A stretch of DNA of 64,000 bases. Source: Liolophura sinensis. Lineage: Eukaryota; Mollusca; Polyplacophora; Chitonida; Chitonidae. Both the position numbers and the translations under genes were made by a program. Of this stretch, positions 61,485 through 64,000 are shown piece after piece; position 1 is the stretch's first letter; each line of letters begins with the position of its first letter. The DNA lies in NCBI RefSeq assembly GCF_032854445.1, contig NC_088301.1:39421187-39485186 (forward strand), written 5' to 3'. The notes beneath the pieces were generated by a model. That model did not search any database, was not told where the DNA came from, and was given only the letters and a program-made list of their open reading frames with translations.

Positions 61485-64000
61485 CGTTTTAGTTGATGCT
61501 TGTGAAGTAGAAACAAGAAATAAGTTGCACTTCGTCTTTTGAAATAAATAAATAAATATGTTCCGTTTACACTTGCGTGTTGTTTCTGTATAACATAGTA
61601 CTGGATCTAAACGTTATTGGATTTGGGGTGGGGCAGATGAAAAAAGGCGTCTATTGCAGTGATATCATGCAGCAGGTTATATACATTAGAAAAAGGCTAG
61701 ATGCACATTGTGCAAACAGGATGACAGGACTTGCATATTTACAGACTTATACAGTTTTGTGAACTGTAATACACATAACATTCTGCAGAAGTAATATGTG
61801 TCTATATCTGATGTGTATAATGAATCAATTAGGGCATGTGGGAAAGTGTAAGATCGTGTTGTCGATGTATAATATATGGTGCGGAATTTAATAAATGTAG
61901 GTTGTGGTGTGAAACATTTATTGACCATGTAGGCCAGGTAGATTTATTGATATAACACCTGTATGCACAGATACAATCTGTCAGGGTTTGAATGATGAAT
62001 GGCGGTAGGGATGGATGATTGATGGGACTTTACACCTGAAGACAAGATAATTAATTAGCCGCTGAGGTGACAGAGTGAGGAGCCACGCGGGCTTGGTACG
62101 TTCCTCCTCCGCCTAAGTGCTGTTGTTTGGAACTGATGTTCGATAGATGGTCGATCAAACAACCGCGTGTCTGAGCCACAGTGGTAACAAAGAAGCCAGT
62201 GGCGTGGAACACAATGGACCAGACTGCGGTTTACGTGCTTTGTTTCGTTGTCATTCGAGATGCACCTCTCCTACTCAAATTTGTTAAGCCTTGCATGCGC
62301 GACACGCAAACCATGCGCATGTATACCTTATTTCTTACTGTGTATAACCGCCGGTAACATTTAATGAGGCTCTATAAAATCAACCAAACAATTATTTTAT
62401 TATTGGAGAATAACTTGACTACTGTACACTATACAGATATGGTCAGTAATTCGCCTTTGTGTAGTTCTCACAGGGATCTGGTGGTCGTCGTTTCGTTATA
62501 AGGTGCCTGCCTGCCAATCGCTAGGTCACATGACATGTTCTTGGACAGGGAATTTTCAATATTCTACTTCGGTTCTTGGCGGTAAGTAGGCCTACACAAA
62601 GGTCTCTTGTGTGGTCTTACACAATGTTCTCTGGAGACCGTTTGCCTTCCACCAATGTGAATTATGTCACACACGCCAATGTTCGCTGTTTTACTCCGGG
62701 CCCTCCGGGCTCCATCACCATGGCAACATGGCAACATCGTAGTGGTGAACAATTCTTAACGAAAATAAATAAATAAAAAATAATTCTCTGTGTTTTGACG
62801 TTAAGGACCAGGTCGGTTGTACGATGCTCATTTTAAGATAGATTATACAGGTTGTTAGTGGAGCAAAGTAAAATGTGTGACGGTAACACTGTTCTAATTT
62901 CTCCTTGGATTGCAGTTATAACCAGTGTCCTGTTATGGCCCAAACAGTAAAGGTATACATACTGGTAGATATACAAATTGTTTGGTATGGTGGACTCAAG
63001 TTATCAGCATTCAGTGACTCGAAAACGCTGTCACAGGCAATTCTTCCATTCTTGTTTCTTTCCAGCTGGTCGGCCAGCCACCCATATATTTCTATCGTTA
63101 GCTTACTATTATACCCACAAATACACACATCAGTACACACGTAGCTTTAACAAGTTACCCTGGATACCGAGAAAATATAGAACCCGACAAGCTATGTATA
63201 AGCCTTTGGCATGGAGAAAACATTCCTAGTGCAGATTCACTATGAACATAAGTTGCATTGTAAAGATGGTTTTAAGTGTTTTAGGCGGCGTTAGAATGAT
63301 GGAAGAACCGTTTTAATGACTGGCTATTGACTTCCCAGTAATGCCCTTGCTATAGTAGTAATCCAAGTACACTGACGGTGTAACATGTCATTCGAAAATC
63401 TGTCAGCTTTCGATATAGTTGTGATCTTGATTTTGTATGCATGCTCCAATACTGCCGTTGGAATAAACCAATATATAATGGGCAGTGAAGTCTCGTTTTG
63501 GTCACAATTTACCCTGGATACCGGACAAAAGTCAGCTGATACCACACAAAGCTTTCACTTTCCTGACTCATTAGAGGGTCTGACGAACGGGCGAGCTCTC
63601 CGATGAGTTGTTATTACCAGGTTCTTACGGAGTGTTCAGCAGGCCGGCGTGTCGTATATCAGGTCAGCTACTGCCTCAGTAGACCCAAGTTGTACAGCCG
63701 AGCTCACCTGGACGCATGCACGCTCCAAGCGACCAACAGCTCCTGTCTCTCATCGACTCACCTGTCTGATCAGATGTTTTCTTTTCACCTTTGTGGAAAT
63801 ATTAACAGTGACGGTGGTTGGAAACCATCATTTCACCTCGAAGGTTTTTGACCAACATTAGACGAAGGTTTTTTGCCATCCAAACCTTTCCTGAAGGTGT
63901 GGATAATATCTTGGCACTTGGCCATTTGGCGGTAAGTCGACTTTTCTTACTTTTTGTTCTTTTTGCATGGATGATGGTATTCAAAGTAGTGCCGTCGAAA
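61481..64000. other. Non-coding (putative intron), no exon recognised
   Basis: Frames at 62978-63229, 63385-63606 and 63603-63861 have no family resemblance. A half X-box 'caccatggcaac' lies at 62716-62727. The window ends without a recognisable PDZ exon. Confidence 0.4.

Overview
This is eukaryotic, AT-rich, mostly non-coding DNA from an animal. The best clue to the organism is a set of tRNA-derived SINEs. Their heads carry pol III A and B boxes, and their 3' ends read 'gtacggcgtaaaacacc' followed by an (aaat)n tail. I know this 3' end from marine molluscs and their relatives (V-SINE/RUDI-like elements). A lophotrochozoan, most likely a marine mollusc, is therefore my inference; the species cannot be told from the window. 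A 200-base run of N at 8382-8581 marks an assembly gap.

Only one coding segment is secure: 29722-30447 on the + strand. It encodes the N-terminal RING plus TRAF-type zinc-finger module of a PDZRN3/PDZRN4-family (LNX3/4-like) E3 ubiquitin ligase. It ends in phase at a strong splice donor (AAAG|GTAAGA). I recognise no PDZ exon downstream, so if the gene model is right, 30448 to the window end is a first intron of more than 33.5 kb. A 151-codon open frame on the - strand (25616-26071) is a weaker candidate. It lies about 120 bp from a perfect palindromic RFX X-box.

Layout: 1-15.4 kb holds two copies of a dispersed repeat (called R1 here), a MITE-like inverted-repeat cluster and simple repeats. 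15.4-25 kb is a retroelement neighbourhood: two decayed reverse transcriptase fragments, four copies of their shared 3' region, and a large 25-bp minisatellite interrupted by a MITE-derived fragment. 25-29.7 kb holds the candidate - strand ORF, the X-box, a 40-bp SINE tail with perfect target-site duplications and a degenerate SINE. 29.7-30.4 kb is the PDZRN exon. 30.4-64 kb (putative intron) holds two near-intact SINEs with target-site duplications, more R1 copies, inverted-repeat elements, two short tandem arrays, a 174-bp tandem duplication and an 84-bp (TA)n tract. It also holds scattered transcription-factor-like motifs (E-box pairs, a CTCF-like site, E2F-like, TALE-like).

No bacterial-type operon, CRISPR array, rRNA or free-standing tRNA gene was seen. 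The novel material is mainly repeat biology: the R1 family, the minisatellite bracketed by retroelement 3' ends, nested SINEs and long hairpins.
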